Shown piece after piece: positions 29,665 through 40,469 of a stretch of DNA of 64,000 bases. The DNA lies in the NCBI RefSeq assembly GCF_007747445.1, contig NZ_CP036425.1, forward strand, positions 4,076,175-4,140,174, in the 5' to 3' direction. The stretch's first letter is position 1. Every line of letters starts with the position of its first letter. The notes below the pieces were generated by a model, which was given only the letters and a program-made list of their open reading frames with translations, had not been told where the DNA came from and ran no database searches. Position numbers and translations under genes: made by a program. This stretch comes from Poriferisphaera corsica (GTDB taxonomy: Bacteria; Planctomycetota; Phycisphaerae; Phycisphaerales; Phycisphaeraceae).

Positions 29665-31626
29665 TCACCCCGCAATTCTGAAGCCTGAAATCACTTCCAT
29701 CATTCCTTCCGCCCGCTTCGCCAGGTTATGGCCCGCCGTCGCAGCCTGCTCCGTCGCGTCTTGCGACTGCTTCGTCACACTACTAATCGATTCCACCGCC
29801 TGCGCAATCTGCTCACTCGCAAGCGCTTGCTGCTGACTCGCCGTTGCGATCCCCTCAACCTTCTTCGCAACCATATCTGCCGACGCAACAATCTCTTCCA
29901 GATAATCGCCAGCTTCGCTCACATGCTCCACACCCACCTGCACATGCTCACAACTACGATTCATCAACTCAACAGCATCCGCCGTCTCACTCTGCATCGT
30001 CTTGATCGATAGCGCGATCTCATTGGTTGCCTTCGTCGTCCGGTCCGCCAAACTCCTCACCTCATCCGCAACCACCGCAAACCCCCTCCCGTACTCACCC
30101 GCCCTCGCCGCTTCAATCGCAGCATTCAGCGCCAATAAATTCGTCTGATCCGCGATCTCATTAATAAACGTCAGAATCTCACTGATCTGTTGGCCGCGCT
30201 CACCCAACTGGTTCACGCTTTCCGCCCCATGCTTCACCCGTTCTGATACCTCATTAATATCATCAATTGTCTGCTTCACAGCCGCACCACCCTGATTCGC
30301 AACCTCGCCCGAGCGGATCGCCTCCTGTGTCGCATCATGGCTTTGCGTCGCCACCTCATCCACCGAGACCGACAATTCCTCAACCGCACTTGCCGTCTGT
30401 TCGATCTGCGACGCCTGCTCGCGCATCCCATCCGCAATATGATCACTTGTCTCCGCAACCTCCTCAGCAGCAAGCGCAACTTCCTGCGCACTCTCACCCA
30501 CCTTTGAAATCACATCACTCACACGATCCGCAAACGTGTTATAACTCCTCTGCAGATGACCGATCTCATCCTTCTTACTCACCTCAAACCTGAACCGCAT
30601 ATCGCCATCCGCCATCCGCTCCATCGCCCCCGCCACCTCATCAATCGGCCGCTTCACCATCACACGCAAAAACCATCCCGTCGCCGCAATACTCACCAAC
30701 AACGTCAGCGCACAAATCAACATCGTCGCATACTGAATCTGCTTACGAATCGCCATGTACTCACTACGATCCTTCACCACCTCCAACACACCTACAATCT
30801 CACCCTGATAATCACGGATCACTGTCGTGAACACCGCCGTTGGGTTCCCCTCATACTCAATATGATAAATATGCTCTTCACCATCCAGCGCCACCGCCAG
30901 ATTTTCTCCGTCAAGCAAATCCACTTCGCCCATTGTCGATGCAAACACCTCAAGCACCCCGCCCGCCTTCCCCGCTTCGCCTTGCCGCATATACATCACA
31001 TAATCAACCCCGCCTTCTTCTTTTAGCTCGTCAAAAAACTGCTGATCAATCGACATCCCAAACTCAACCGTCCCAACATGACCTCCCGCCACATCAAACA
31101 TCGGCACAACACCACGTATCCCTAACCCCGCAACACCTTTCTCCAACCCGCTCACCGGCCGCTTTGTCTCATTCGCCATCACCACCGTCTTGCGGAAACC
31201 CGACAGATCATCCCCATATTTTTTCTGCTTATGCACCCGCAAAAAACTTTCCGCCGGCGGCAAGTGAAACTGAAACTGCCTCACCCCATATACTTCCTTC
31301 ATCTTCCCAAACCCCTCACCATACATTCCCCATAACCCCGCGCGATCTTTCGCCGCAAACATCCGCCTCGCCTCAGCGTTCCCAGCCACAACCTCCGCCA
31401 ACGACACTGCCATACGCTCTTCAGCACCAATCGCGCCCAGCACCTTCAACCCGTTCTCATGCAATTCGTTCTGCTCAGCCACCGTAATAAAGTGATCCAA
31501 CCGATCCAACGTGAACCACGTCAACACCACACCGCTCAATAGCAAAATCCCCCCAATACCCAACAACAATTTCATCCGCACCGACATACAATTAAACCGC
31601 ATACAACGCTTCTTGGGTTTGCCCAC
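29665..31626 (-). CDS. Methyl-accepting chemotaxis protein with Cache sensor
   Basis: 653 residues. The start is the GTG at 31626, backed by GGAGGAG 7 bases upstream. Transmembrane helix 1 (18-40) and helix 2 (300-320) flank a periplasmic double-Cache-like sensor that contains [14 protein letters not shown] and [16 protein letters not shown] spans about 321-373 and the cytoplasmic coiled-coil signalling domain the rest. The highly conserved hairpin ([19 protein letters not shown], then [15 protein letters not shown]) is at about 493-528. It should relay periplasmic ligand binding to CheA/CheW, which are not in the window. No C-terminal CheR pentapeptide is seen. Confidence 0.94.
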   Translation of the reverse strand: MGKPKKRCMRFNCMSVRMKLLLGIGGILLLSGVVLTWFTLDRLDHFITVAEQNELHENGLKVLGAIGAEERMAVSLAEVVAGNAEARRMFAAKDRAGLWGMYGEGFGKMKEVYGVRQFQFHLPPAESFLRVHKQKKYGDDLSGFRKTVVMANETKRPVSGLEKGVAGLGIRGVVPMFDVAGGHVGTVEFGMSIDQQFFDELKEEGGVDYVMYMRQGEAGKAGGVLEVFASTMGEVDLLDGENLAVALDGEEHIYHIEYEGNPTAVFTTVIRDYQGEIVGVLEVVKDRSEYMAIRKQIQYATMLICALTLLVSIAATGWFLRVMVKRPIDEVAGAMERMADGDMRFRFEVSKKDEIGHLQRSYNTFADRVSDVISKVGESAQEVALAAEEVAETSDHIADGMREQASQIEQTASAVEELSVSVDEVATQSHDATQEAIRSGEVANQGGAAVKQTIDDINEVSERVKHGAESVNQLGERGQQISEILTFINEIADQTNLLALNAAIEAARAGEYGRGFAVVADEVRSLADRTTKATNEIALSIKTMQSETADAVELMNRSCEHVQVGVEHVSEAGDYLEEIVASADMVAKKVEGIATASQQQALASEQIAQAVESISSVTKQSQDATEQAATAGHNLAKRAEGMMEVISGFRIAG

Positions 31627-32306
31627 GTTTCGACTCCTCCGTCTGATCTACAAATTAAGTTTCATGCATCAACACGATGACATACATTCATAACAACCGC
31701 AGCATAAGCCCCGCTTACATGCAGCTTCTCATTTCTTCTTTTCAGTGATTACAATTCAGCCGCTGCCCTGGCAACCAAATCTATTAAGACCTGCCCCGCC
31801 CCCTACAGCCACTTTTCTATATAAGACATGCCGCCTCATACAAATCAGCTTACCCTATACAGATCTATGTCAACGTCAAACATTCGTTCAAACTGTCAAC
31901 TTGCCTTTTTTCGGGTCTTCCCCACCATCACTTAAACTTGGAATCACTTTAAACAAAAAACACTTCATATTGACCAACAAAGCAACATATTCCCTCGGAA
32001 AACCTTTAATCATATAGCTTTACAGCTCTCATTCATGCCGCACTGTTTTCATCCTAGTTTTATCAATTACCATCTAATCGGCGCATACACATCCCCAGCA
32101 TTTCCTCTTAAAAACAAGCGAAATACAATCAAACAATGATCACCCTACCTATCACTTTTTTGTCAGAATGATTCTTCTCAAGCCTGCCATCGCCGGTGAC
32201 AGCGTATTTGAAACACACTCTCTCAGAATCTCCCCACTGGCAGAGCGTATACCAATCTCATATCAAAAAATGTCCGTCATTAGGCCTTAATCAAATCTAC
32301 TCAAAA
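31627..32306. other. 680-base intergenic region
   Basis: Between the chemoreceptor start and the anmK end. A/T- and C-rich with no ribosome-site-supported reading frame, no long inverted repeat and no RNA gene that I can recognise. Confidence 0.4.
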
Positions 32307-33545
32307 CTATCTATTCGACGGATAGGCCCAAGCCCCCGCCAGCTCCGGCCGATCTGCCCCTGTCACCTTCTCTAACGTCGCCGCTATCCCATCCTCACTC
32401 ATCGCGCCCAGCACCGCAAACCCCATCGCCTCACGCGCATCTGCCGGGATCCCCACCTCATCACTCGTTTTAACACAATACCGCCCCTCACCACGCGTCT
32501 CCGCAATCGCTTTGATCCGCTCCACCAAATAACAGTTCTTCGCCCCGCCCCCACCTAAAATCACTTCAACCTTCTCATCTCCCTGACCTCCCGCTTCGTA
32601 ACTTCCAGAAGCATCCGAATCTAACAGACTCTGCACCACCACATGCGCCACCGCCTCTGTCGCCGTCGCCACCTTATCCGCATCACTCATCTCTGCCGGC
32701 CACATCCCCATCAGCTTCTCAAAGAAAGCTTCATCAAAATCTTCACGCCCAAGTGTCGTCTTTCCCTCAACCTTCAGCCCAAACGCATCCTCCTGTAATT
32801 TCTCCCATAACCAGTCACTCGCCTGACCCGACCGCGCCACCTCACCATCCTTGTCATACCCCTTCCCCATCAGCCGACTAATCACCCCGTCTATCAACAG
32901 ATTAGATGGGCCACGATCCCCGCCGCTAATCCCCTTCATCACCTCTTCTGCATGATCCCCCTTTGGGATCGTCGTAAAGTTACAAATCCCGCCCTGATTA
33001 ATCACATGCTTCCTCATTCCCAATTCACCGAACAAGAACCAGTCTGCCGCAGGCGTAATCGGCGCACCTTCACCACCCGCTATCAAATCCCCCTGCCGCA
33101 GGTCATAACACACCTTCACCCCACACAACCTCACCACCGGCCACGGATCAAATAACTGCCAACTCAATTTCCCAACCTCATCCTCCGGTGCATGCCAGAT
33201 CGTCTGACCATGACACACCGCAAAATCCAACTTCTCACCCTTCGGTAAATACTGCTCACACACCTCACTCACCGCGCCCGCATACAACTCCCCTAACCGC
33301 CTCGCCGCACGCATATACTCAATCGCATCATGCGCCCGCCCCGTCGCCAACTCAGCCAGCACATCCGCCAGCTCTCCCAAATCTCGGCTCATCATCCCCA
33401 TATACTCCGCCCGCATCCACATCCCTTCTCCTACCACGCGCACCAACGCCGCATCCAACCCGTCTAAACTCGTCCCTGTCATACAACCAACGATATATCT
33501 GACTTTATCACTCATCCCCGCAGGATACATCCCCCCCGCGCTCAT
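32307..33545 (-). CDS. anmK: Anhydro-N-acetylmuramic acid kinase
   Basis: It phosphorylates and opens 1,6-anhydro-MurNAc during peptidoglycan recycling. About 412 residues from the ATG at 33545, preceded by GGGGGTG; an upstream in-frame start at 33596 lacks such support. Motifs: VGCMTGTSLDGLDAALV at the phosphate-binding N-terminus, CHGQTIWHAP, a Y-D-R-x-GD segment (YDLRQGDLIAGGEGAPITP), NQGGICNFT and ILGGGGAKN near the C-terminus. This shows active cell-wall recycling, of interest in a planctomycete. It is followed upstream by the acetyltransferase gene on the same strand. Confidence 0.93.
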   Translation of the reverse strand: MSAGGMYPAGMSDKVRYIVGCMTGTSLDGLDAALVRVVGEGMWMRAEYMGMMSRDLGELADVLAELATGRAHDAIEYMRAARRLGELYAGAVSEVCEQYLPKGEKLDFAVCHGQTIWHAPEDEVGKLSWQLFDPWPVVRLCGVKVCYDLRQGDLIAGGEGAPITPAADWFLFGELGMRKHVINQGGICNFTTIPKGDHAEEVMKGISGGDRGPSNLLIDGVISRLMGKGYDKDGEVARSGQASDWLWEKLQEDAFGLKVEGKTTLGREDFDEAFFEKLMGMWPAEMSDADKVATATEAVAHVVVQSLLDSDASGSYEAGGQGDEKVEVILGGGGAKNCYLVERIKAIAETRGEGRYCVKTSDEVGIPADAREAMGFAVLGAMSEDGIAATLEKVTGADRPELAGAWAYPSNR

Positions 33546-33616
33546 GTCACCCCCCTTTTCGCATCGCTCCTCAAAACCGTATTTCCCACCCAACAACCGT
33601 ACGAATTTCGCACCCC

Positions 33617-34288
33617 CTACATGCCACTCAGCTTTTTCAATGCTTCAACATCACCCCCACGAATCACCTCGACATTCGCTTCAATCTTCTCAATCGGCCA
33701 ATCCCACCACTTCACCTCCCCCAACACCTCAATCACCTCATCCGAAAATCGTTTACGAATCACCTTCGCCGGATTCCCCCCCACAATCGTATACGGCTCG
33801 ATATCCTTCACCACCAACGATCGCGTTCCAATGATCGCACCATCACCAATCTTAACACCAGGCATCACCACCGCATCCATCCCCAGCCAAACATCATGAC
33901 CAATCACAGTATCACCCCGATCCACACCACGCGCAAACATCGCATCAATATCCTCCGCCGTCGTCTCCTCCGTCATCATAAAATTCATAAATGGATACGT
34001 CGAAATCCCATCCATCTTGTGATTCGCCGATTGCGTCACAATCTTCACTCCATGCGCGATCTGCACAAACTTCCCAATCACCACCTTCTCACAGCTCATC
34101 GGAAACAAATACGGCAACAACAGCCGGCAATAATCCGTCACATCCCTCTCAAACGTATGCATATAACTAAACTCGCCCACCTCCAACCGTGGATGATCAA
34201 TCACCTGCTTCAGATAAACAATATCCTCAACCACCATACCATCAGGCATCACCATCGGATGCTTCTTCGTCGAATCCAGTAACGTCAT
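33617..34288 (-). CDS. CatB-like hexapeptide-repeat O-acetyltransferase
   Basis: 223 residues with a left-handed beta-helix: IGKFVQIAHGVKI, VIGHDVWLGMDAVVMPGVKIGDGAIIGTRSLVVKDIEPYTIVGGNPAKVIRKRF. The loop SANHKMDGISTYPF carries the catalytic-type histidine of the xenobiotic acetyltransferase (Vat/CatB) group. Members acetylate chloramphenicol, streptogramin or sugars; chromosomal copies usually have unknown natural substrates. The start is firm: AGGAGG 7 bases before the ATG. It sits between ribD and anmK, all on the minus strand, possibly a loose operon. Confidence 0.88.
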   Translation of the reverse strand: MTLLDSTKKHPMVMPDGMVVEDIVYLKQVIDHPRLEVGEFSYMHTFERDVTDYCRLLLPYLFPMSCEKVVIGKFVQIAHGVKIVTQSANHKMDGISTYPFMNFMMTEETTAEDIDAMFARGVDRGDTVIGHDVWLGMDAVVMPGVKIGDGAIIGTRSLVVKDIEPYTIVGGNPAKVIRKRFSDEVIEVLGEVKWWDWPIEKIEANVEVIRGGDVEALKKLSGM

Positions 34289-34332
34289 CTCATCACCTCC
34301 TACTTCTTTTCACCACCCCAACCATAACGCGC

Positions 34333-35490
34333 TCACAACACACGATGCTCCGGCCCATTCGGATGGATCACCCGATAATCAATCAAAACGTCATCCATAA
34401 TCTGCTTCACATTATCCAGCTGCAATTGATGCGTATCACAAATATGATGCAAATTATGCCCATGCACCGCGCTCATCGCATCCTGATCCCCCGCAATCCG
34501 CGGCGACACAAACACCAACACCTGATCCACCAACTCATCCGCAAACAGCGACCCCGTCAGATTCGCACCACCCTCACACAGAATATTCGTCATCCCATAA
34601 TCCTTCACAAGCAGCCGCATAAACGCGCACATATCCAGCCGACCATCCTCCCGTCTTGTCACCGGCACAACCTTCGCACCAAACGACTCAATATCCTTCA
34701 CCCGCTCTCGCTCCTCCCCCGCAACCTTCCCGCACGCCGCAATCAAAACCTCAGGCCCATCCTCCTTCAACAACTTACAATTCAGCGGCAACCGCAAATT
34801 CGGATCAATCACAATCCGTCTCGCAACACGTTTCACAACCACACCCCGCGCCGTCAGCACCGGATCATCCATCTCCACCGTCCGCACACCCACCATCACC
34901 CCATCAAACCGCCCCCTGATCCGATGCACAATCTCCCGCGACCGATCGCAACTAATCCACTTACTGTCTCCCGTCGTCGTTGCCGTCTTCCCATCCACCG
35001 TCTGCGCCCACTTACACATCACCCAAGGCAAACCGCTTTCCACCCGCTTCACAAACGCCTCATTCAACTTCAGCGCCTGCTCCTCGCACACACCTACCGT
35101 CACCTCAATTCCTGCCTTCACCAGCTTCTCAATCCCCGCACCGCTCACCTCCTCATACGGATCCTCCATCGCCACCACAACTCTCCCAAGCCCCGCCTCG
35201 ATCACCGCATCCGCGCACGGCCCCTGTTTCCCATGATGACAGCATGGCTCCAAATTCACGTACATCGTCAACCCCTTCACATCCACACCCTTCTCATGCG
35301 CATCCTTAATCGCCTCAACCTCCGCATGCGCATCCCCATATTTTTGGTGATACCCCGACCCTACAACACTGTTATCCCGCACAATCACAGCCCCCACCAT
35401 CGGATTCGGCTCAACATATCCCCGCCCCTGCATCGCCAAATCCAACGCATGCCGCATAAACGTCACATCTCTCGGCTGCAATCTGCTCAT
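34333..35490 (-). CDS. ribD: Riboflavin biosynthesis bifunctional deaminase/reductase
   Basis: It catalyses the second and third steps of riboflavin synthesis from GTP. 385 residues. The N-terminal deaminase has the zinc site HAEVEAI and PCCHHGKQGPCADAVI. The C-terminal reductase begins at PWVMCKWAQTVDGKTATTTGDSKWIS and includes GVMVGVRTVEMDDPVLTARG and ILCEGGANLTGSLFADELVDQ. Both activities should be intact. No other rib genes are adjacent and no FMN riboswitch was found upstream. Confidence 0.95.
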   Translation of the reverse strand: MSRLQPRDVTFMRHALDLAMQGRGYVEPNPMVGAVIVRDNSVVGSGYHQKYGDAHAEVEAIKDAHEKGVDVKGLTMYVNLEPCCHHGKQGPCADAVIEAGLGRVVVAMEDPYEEVSGAGIEKLVKAGIEVTVGVCEEQALKLNEAFVKRVESGLPWVMCKWAQTVDGKTATTTGDSKWISCDRSREIVHRIRGRFDGVMVGVRTVEMDDPVLTARGVVVKRVARRIVIDPNLRLPLNCKLLKEDGPEVLIAACGKVAGEERERVKDIESFGAKVVPVTRREDGRLDMCAFMRLLVKDYGMTNILCEGGANLTGSLFADELVDQVLVFVSPRIAGDQDAMSAVHGHNLHHICDTHQLQLDNVKQIMDDVLIDYRVIHPNGPEHRVL

Positions 35491-35704
35491 AACCCTGTTT
35501 TCCCTTATCCATCTCGATTCAAAAAATATACATCCCCATTACAAAATCGTATAGCATACGCTCGCCGATGCAATTTTAGGCCGCCAATCATTTTTCAACC
35601 GACAATATATTTGGTTTACTTCATGATTGACCGCACAACGCACACCCTCATCAATAACCATATAACCAATCGCACCATACAAATCCATTATCCGGAGCCT
35701 GAAT

Positions 35705-36556
35705 ATGAAATGGATCATCCGTAGCGTCATCGCACTGCTTATCGTCGTCCTCATCATCGTCTCTATCCTCTACATCTACATCGATACCATCGCACGTCGC
35801 GGCATCGAGTACGCCGCAAACTATGCCACCGGCACAAAATCCACTCTCGCCGCCGCAAACGTCGGTATCCTCAAAGGCTCACTCACACTCACCGAACTCA
35901 AAATCTACAACCCCCCATCCTTCGGCGACACAACCTTCTTCGACCTCAAAAACGGCAAGACCGCCGTCGAACTCTCAACCCTCCGCCAAGACACCGTCGT
36001 CATCCCTCTCCTCGAACTCAACGACCTCAATCTCAACATCATCTCAAACAAAGGTAGCACCAACTACCAACCCATCTTTGACCACATGTCTAAACTCCAG
36101 GAAGACGCCAAAAAATCCGAGCAGGGCGACACAGGCTCACAAAAAGGCTTCGTTATCAACGAAATCCTCATCACCGACATCAAAGTCAACGTCGACTACG
36201 AGGGACAAAACTACCCCGTTAAAATCCCCAAAATACAACTCAAAGACATCGGCTCCGGCACAGATTCCGGCGTCGTCCTCTCACAAGTCACCGGCATCAT
36301 CATCGAAGCCATCATGAAGTCCGTCATTGAAAACGCACCCGAGGTTCTACCCAAGCTCATGCTCAACGGCTTACAAAACGGCGTCAACGGCATCGGCGAC
36401 ATCGGCTCATACTCCTCCGAAACACTTGGCAACATCATCGGCAATATCCCCGGCGGACAAGAACTCAACGAAGCCATCAAAGGCAGCGGTAAATCCCTCG
36501 AAGAAGGCTTCGGCAACCTCTTCGGCGGCTCAAAAGAAGAAGCCGGCTCAAAGTAA
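35705..36556 (+). CDS. AsmA-like membrane-anchored protein
   Basis: 283 residues: an N-terminal transmembrane anchor (IIRSVIALLIVVLIIVSILYIYI) followed by a periplasmic beta-rich region. GIEYAANYATGTKSTLAAANVGILKGSLTLTELKIYNP and VVIPLLELNDLNLNIISNKGSTNYQ match the repeating strands of AsmA/DUF748-like proteins of the outer-membrane/lipid-transport (VPS13-like) group. The Gly/Ser-rich C-terminus lacks a second domain, so it is much shorter than AsmA. The start has GGAG 7 bases upstream, and a terminator follows. Confidence 0.75.
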   Translation: MKWIIRSVIALLIVVLIIVSILYIYIDTIARRGIEYAANYATGTKSTLAAANVGILKGSLTLTELKIYNPPSFGDTTFFDLKNGKTAVELSTLRQDTVVIPLLELNDLNLNIISNKGSTNYQPIFDHMSKLQEDAKKSEQGDTGSQKGFVINEILITDIKVNVDYEGQNYPVKIPKIQLKDIGSGTDSGVVLSQVTGIIIEAIMKSVIENAPEVLPKLMLNGLQNGVNGIGDIGSYSSETLGNIIGNIPGGQELNEAIKGSGKSLEEGFGNLFGGSKEEAGSK

Positions 36557-36590
36557 CCCTCGCCTATTCTTCTGTTAGACAACTCAACAA

Positions 36591-36617
36591 ACCCGCGTAC
36601 ACCTACGCGGGTTTTTT
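36591..36617 (+). terminator. Terminator of the AsmA-like gene
   Basis: 9-bp stem ACCCGCGTA / TACGCGGGT with a 4-base loop and six T. Confidence 0.92.
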
Positions 36618-36726
36618 CATACCAACACCCGCTTCAAAAACCTCAATTCCATGCCCGTTTTTCGGCGACCCATCCCGACCACCCCCCATAACATATCCAC
36701 AGAAACGCAACCCAAGGAGATACAAC

Positions 36727-37470
36727 ATGCAATTTACGAACAAAACCATCCTCATCACCGGCTCAAACCGCGGGCTCGGCCGCGCCCTCCTCAATCAGCT
36801 TCTAAAACGCAACGTCAACAAAATCTACGCCTGCGCCCGCAACCTCAACACCCTCGACAACATCACCCATCCCAAAGTTCACAAACTCCAGCTCGACATC
36901 ACCAATCCAGACCACATCCAAGCCGCCGCACAAACCGCACCCGACACCAACATCCTCATCAACAACGCAGGCATCGCCGCCTATGAAAACCCGCTCACCA
37001 CCAATAACCTCGACCTCATCCATCGCGATTTCAATACCAACCTCTTCAGCACCCTCAACATGATGCGTGCCTTCACCCCCATCCTCCAACAAAACACGCC
37101 CGCCGCCATCATCAACATCGTCTCCATCGCCGCCTTCGTCAACTTCCCATTTCTCGGCGGATACGCCGCCTCAAAAGCCGCACTCTTCTCACTCACCCAA
37201 GGCATCCGCATCCAGCTCGCCAACACCGACATCGCCGTCCACACCGTCAATCCCGGCCCAATCGATACCGATATGACCCAAAACATCGATATGCAAAAAA
37301 CCAGTCCCACCGATGCCGCCAATGCTATACTGAGCGCATTGATCGCTGACCAACCCGACATCTTCCCAGACCCCACCAGTCAGCACATGTTCAATCAATG
37401 GCAACAAAACTACCTTGATCTCGAACAAGCCGTCCTCGACATGACCACCTCGCCTGCGAACCATCAGTAA
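36727..37470 (+). CDS. Short-chain dehydrogenase/reductase
   Basis: 247 residues, classical SDR. The cofactor loop is TGSNRGLG (residues 12-19), NNAG is at about 81-84, and the catalytic Ser (NIVSIAAF) and YAASK pair follow, with PGPIDTDM after the active site. It is probably NADP(H)-dependent, since a basic residue follows the loop; the substrate is unknown. AAGGAG lies 7 bases before the ATG. ada follows after 8 bases, so the two are co-transcribed, which could link it to the alkylation response. Confidence 0.9.
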   Translation: MQFTNKTILITGSNRGLGRALLNQLLKRNVNKIYACARNLNTLDNITHPKVHKLQLDITNPDHIQAAAQTAPDTNILINNAGIAAYENPLTTNNLDLIHRDFNTNLFSTLNMMRAFTPILQQNTPAAIINIVSIAAFVNFPFLGGYAASKAALFSLTQGIRIQLANTDIAVHTVNPGPIDTDMTQNIDMQKTSPTDAANAILSALIADQPDIFPDPTSQHMFNQWQQNYLDLEQAVLDMTTSPANHQ

Positions 37471-37478
37471 TCAACGCC

Positions 37479-38528
37479 ATGTTCCCAAAATCCAAACAAT
37501 CCGAACTCTATACCGCCCTCGTCAACAAAGACCCCAACTACGAAGGCATCTTCTTCGCAGGCATCAAGACCACCAACATCTTCTGCCGCCCCACCTGCCC
37601 CGCGCGCAAACCCAATCCCGAAAACTGTGAGTACTTCAAAACGCCGCAAGACGCGCTCCTCGCAGGCTACCGCCCCTGCAAACGCTGCCACCCTCTCTCA
37701 CTCCCCTCACAAACCTCCTCGCTCATCAAAAAACTCATCGACGCCGTCGAAGCCGAACCCGAAAAACGCTGGAAAGATCGTGATTTCCACGCACTCGGCG
37801 CCGACCCCTCAACTGTCCGCCGCCACTTTAAAAAACGTTTTGGCATGACCTTTGTCGCATACGCACGCGCCCGCCGTATGGGCCTCGCACTCTCAAACAT
37901 CCGCACCGGTAAACCCATTATCCAGTCCCAGCTCGCCGCCGGCTACGAATCCGCCTCAGGTTTCCGCGACGCCTTCTCACGCATCATGGGCACGCCACCC
38001 TCAAAAAACAAACAGCAAACTCATCTAAGCGCTGATTGGATTGATACGCCGCTAGGCCCAATGATTGCCATTGCTGACGACTCCCACCTCCACCTCCTCG
38101 AATTCGTCGACCGTCGCGGCCTCGAACGTGAAGTCGAACGCCTCCGCCTTAAACGCAACGCCGTCATCATCCCCAACCAAACCGCCATCACTAAATCTAT
38201 CGCAAAAGAACTCACCCAGTACTTCCAAGGCAAACTCAAAACCTTCAAAACCCCCACCATCTACCTCGGCTCCCCCTTCCAGCAACAAGTCTGGGACACA
38301 CTCCGCACCATCCCCTACGGCTCAACCTGGTCTTACTCACAACTTGCCTATCAACTGAATAGACCTACCGCAGCCCGCGCCGTCGCCCGCGCCAACGGCA
38401 CCAACCAACTCGCCATCATCATTCCTTGCCACCGCATCATCAACAAAGACGGCAACCTCGGCGGCTACGCCGGCGGCATCCCCCGCAAACAGCAACTCCT
38501 CAACCTCGAATCAAAATCCGTTGAATAA
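37479..38528 (+). CDS. ada: Bifunctional Ada: transcriptional regulator / methylated-DNA methyltransferase
   Basis: 349 residues in the E. coli Ada arrangement. The N-terminal zinc domain has Cys36, Cys40, Cys67 and Cys70 (FCRPTC...CKRC); Cys36 would accept methyl from phosphotriesters. An AraC-type HTH spans about 85-175 (GADPSTVRRHFKKRFGMTFVAYAR, AGYESASGFRDAF). The C-terminal O6-methylguanine methyltransferase has the active site IIPCHRII (Cys317) and NGTNQLAIIIPCHR context, with the arginine finger RAVARANG. It should repair alkylated DNA and activate its own adaptive regulon. Confidence 0.96.
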   Translation: MFPKSKQSELYTALVNKDPNYEGIFFAGIKTTNIFCRPTCPARKPNPENCEYFKTPQDALLAGYRPCKRCHPLSLPSQTSSLIKKLIDAVEAEPEKRWKDRDFHALGADPSTVRRHFKKRFGMTFVAYARARRMGLALSNIRTGKPIIQSQLAAGYESASGFRDAFSRIMGTPPSKNKQQTHLSADWIDTPLGPMIAIADDSHLHLLEFVDRRGLEREVERLRLKRNAVIIPNQTAITKSIAKELTQYFQGKLKTFKTPTIYLGSPFQQQVWDTLRTIPYGSTWSYSQLAYQLNRPTAARAVARANGTNQLAIIIPCHRIINKDGNLGGYAGGIPRKQQLLNLESKSVE

Positions 38529-38874
38529 GAACTAAATCACGCGCAGACAAACAGCATGTCAACACAAGCACTCAGCTATCCCTGCGCCCATTCTAAAAAT
38601 GAATTGAATTTAGCTATGCAGAACAATGACCCCAAATACAATTCGCCACACATGCATTACATACCCCCATTCAATCTAGTAAATATCACATCGCTTTTGC
38701 GCGCTAAACGAAACAAGACCAATAATTTGAAAAGCCAGTCCCCAAATAATGCTTATCCAGCAGAAACACAAAAAGACACAACAAAATAATCTTCTCACCG
38801 CAACCAGGCCAACCACTCACCCCGCTTCATACGTGCATGCAACTCATACGCATCACTCCAGATCCTCTCCTCAA
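38529..38874. other. Intergenic region after ada
   Basis: Holds an unsupported 77-codon frame (from 38556) without a ribosome site, rich in Asn and Lys. No hairpin terminator was found. I see nothing assignable. Confidence 0.35.
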
Positions 38875-40389
38875 TCAATCCGCCTCGCTCACTTTCTCGG
38901 GCAGGATCATTTCCTGCTCTTCTTCCTTATCCTCTTTAACTTTCTTTTCCTCACCATTATCCTTTTTCCCTTGCCCCTCAATCTTTTCCACCTCATCTTC
39001 CATTCGCTCCACCCTGCCCACATACCCCGGCAACATCACCCGTGAATCACCCACCGCATAATAAATCGCCCCAAGCCGTAACGACAACAACGCTTCACCT
39101 ATCTCATAGATAGACACGCCATCATCTCCTCCCTCAATCGCGCGCACACCCCGCACTTCCAATTTTCGAACAATCCCCCGTACCTCCCAAAGCAGTCGCG
39201 GCAAGATCCGTTTATACGCGCCCCGTTCATCCAGCCGCATTGCTAATCTTAGCAGCGGCGCATACGTTCCTATTCCCGGACGTCCCACGCCACGCTTACC
39301 AACCCGCTTACCCGTCTTCGCATCATAATACTTCCGTAAGCTCTTCAGATCCCCCATGCAAAAATCCAGCACCCCCTTCGCCACTTCCCGAACCGTCAAC
39401 CCGCACCGCTCCGCAACACTCACCACATTATTAATCTGCTCAACACCCCCCGGTGAAAAAATCGGCCCCGGCAGCGGGTCCATCAACGTCACAATCTCCG
39501 GCTGCACCAGCGAGTGAATCAGCCCCCCCTCACTTCGTGCATCCAACATCAATCCTCGCGACCGCCTCGCCACATCCAACAACATCTCATCACTCACCGC
39601 ATTCGCCACCGTCCAAACAAAATCCGGATCGTAATCAATCGTGTAAGAGTTCGTCGCCCCAGCCCCTGTCTGCAAATTAATATAGTTCCGAATCATCCAC
39701 ACACCCTGATCCACATATGCATGTGCCGCATATCCCCGCAGCACACGTACCGCCAAATTTTTATCCTCCTGCCGTTTAAACACAAACCCGCCCATCCAAA
39801 GCCCCTCCGCCACCCGTAACGCCTCTGTCGTCCCCGTCGCATCAATCGGCTCAACCGACGCATTCAACCTTCCCCATCGTTCCCACCGCTTTTCGTTAAT
39901 TTCTATTGTGCGCTTAGTCGGGTACCGCCACGCTACAAAATCCATCTCTCTACCCTCACCAAAACCCTCCACCGCATCACCACTCACAATCAGATGCTCA
40001 ACCACCATCTTTCGAAGCGCCAAATACATTGCCTCATTCTCCGCCACCGCCGCATACTGCAACAGCATCCCAACATCCACCCCATACACCCATCCCCCAT
40101 CTCCCCCCATCCCGTTCCCACTACCACCCTCATTCCCCTCAGCACCGACATCGACCCGTGCGATAAACGCGCCATCCTTATCCTTCTCCAACAGTTCCAT
40201 CACCCGTCCTGCCATCGCCTGTTCATACCCAGTCGCCATCCGCAATTCCGGCTCGCCCGGCCGCATCATCGCACTCACCCATAACGCCCCCATCACCAAC
40301 AACACACACACCACCACAACCTTCGCCCTCATCGAAAGCTCATTGATCTTCCAAACCCATTTGCGCAGTTTCTCGTTCATGCCCATCAT
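38875..40389 (-). CDS. Membrane-anchored protein of unknown function, helical-toroid-like
   Basis: About 504 residues from the first ATG (40389); a GTG at 40401 and an ATG at 40380 are alternatives. One N-terminal transmembrane helix (VVVVCVLLVMGALWVSA) is followed by a helical domain. It has repeated helix pairs (YGVDVGMLLQYAAVAENEAMYLALRKMVVEH, EALRVAEGLWMGGFVFKRQEDKNLAVRVLRGYAAHAY) and YTIDYDPDFVW, reminiscent of six-hairpin glycosidase folds such as GH8. It ends in a charged Glu/Lys-rich tail. I do not recognise the family; enzymatic activity is a guess. It stands between convergent ada and nfeD. Confidence 0.7.
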   Translation of the reverse strand: MMGMNEKLRKWVWKINELSMRAKVVVVCVLLVMGALWVSAMMRPGEPELRMATGYEQAMAGRVMELLEKDKDGAFIARVDVGAEGNEGGSGNGMGGDGGWVYGVDVGMLLQYAAVAENEAMYLALRKMVVEHLIVSGDAVEGFGEGREMDFVAWRYPTKRTIEINEKRWERWGRLNASVEPIDATGTTEALRVAEGLWMGGFVFKRQEDKNLAVRVLRGYAAHAYVDQGVWMIRNYINLQTGAGATNSYTIDYDPDFVWTVANAVSDEMLLDVARRSRGLMLDARSEGGLIHSLVQPEIVTLMDPLPGPIFSPGGVEQINNVVSVAERCGLTVREVAKGVLDFCMGDLKSLRKYYDAKTGKRVGKRGVGRPGIGTYAPLLRLAMRLDERGAYKRILPRLLWEVRGIVRKLEVRGVRAIEGGDDGVSIYEIGEALLSLRLGAIYYAVGDSRVMLPGYVGRVERMEDEVEKIEGQGKKDNGEEKKVKEDKEEEQEMILPEKVSEAD

Positions 40390-40469
40390 TCTACCAATCA
40401 CAAGACCAAAATAATCATCTCAAACACATAACAAAATGCTCACACGACAACACCTCTCACACGCTTTCA

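Noticed and set aside
30840-31487. 215-codon plus-strand frame opposite the chemoreceptor
   Set aside because: Pro/Ser/His-rich shadow of a certain gene; it exists because the + strand lacks G and therefore stop codons.
34189-35724. 511-codon plus-strand frame opposite ribD and the acetyltransferase
   Set aside because: Composition is dominated by His, Pro, Arg and Thr, typical of the antisense of G-rich coding strands; ribD on the other strand has full motifs.
38556-38789. 77-codon frame after ada
   Set aside because: No ribosome site, unusual Asn/Lys content and no terminator; insufficient support.
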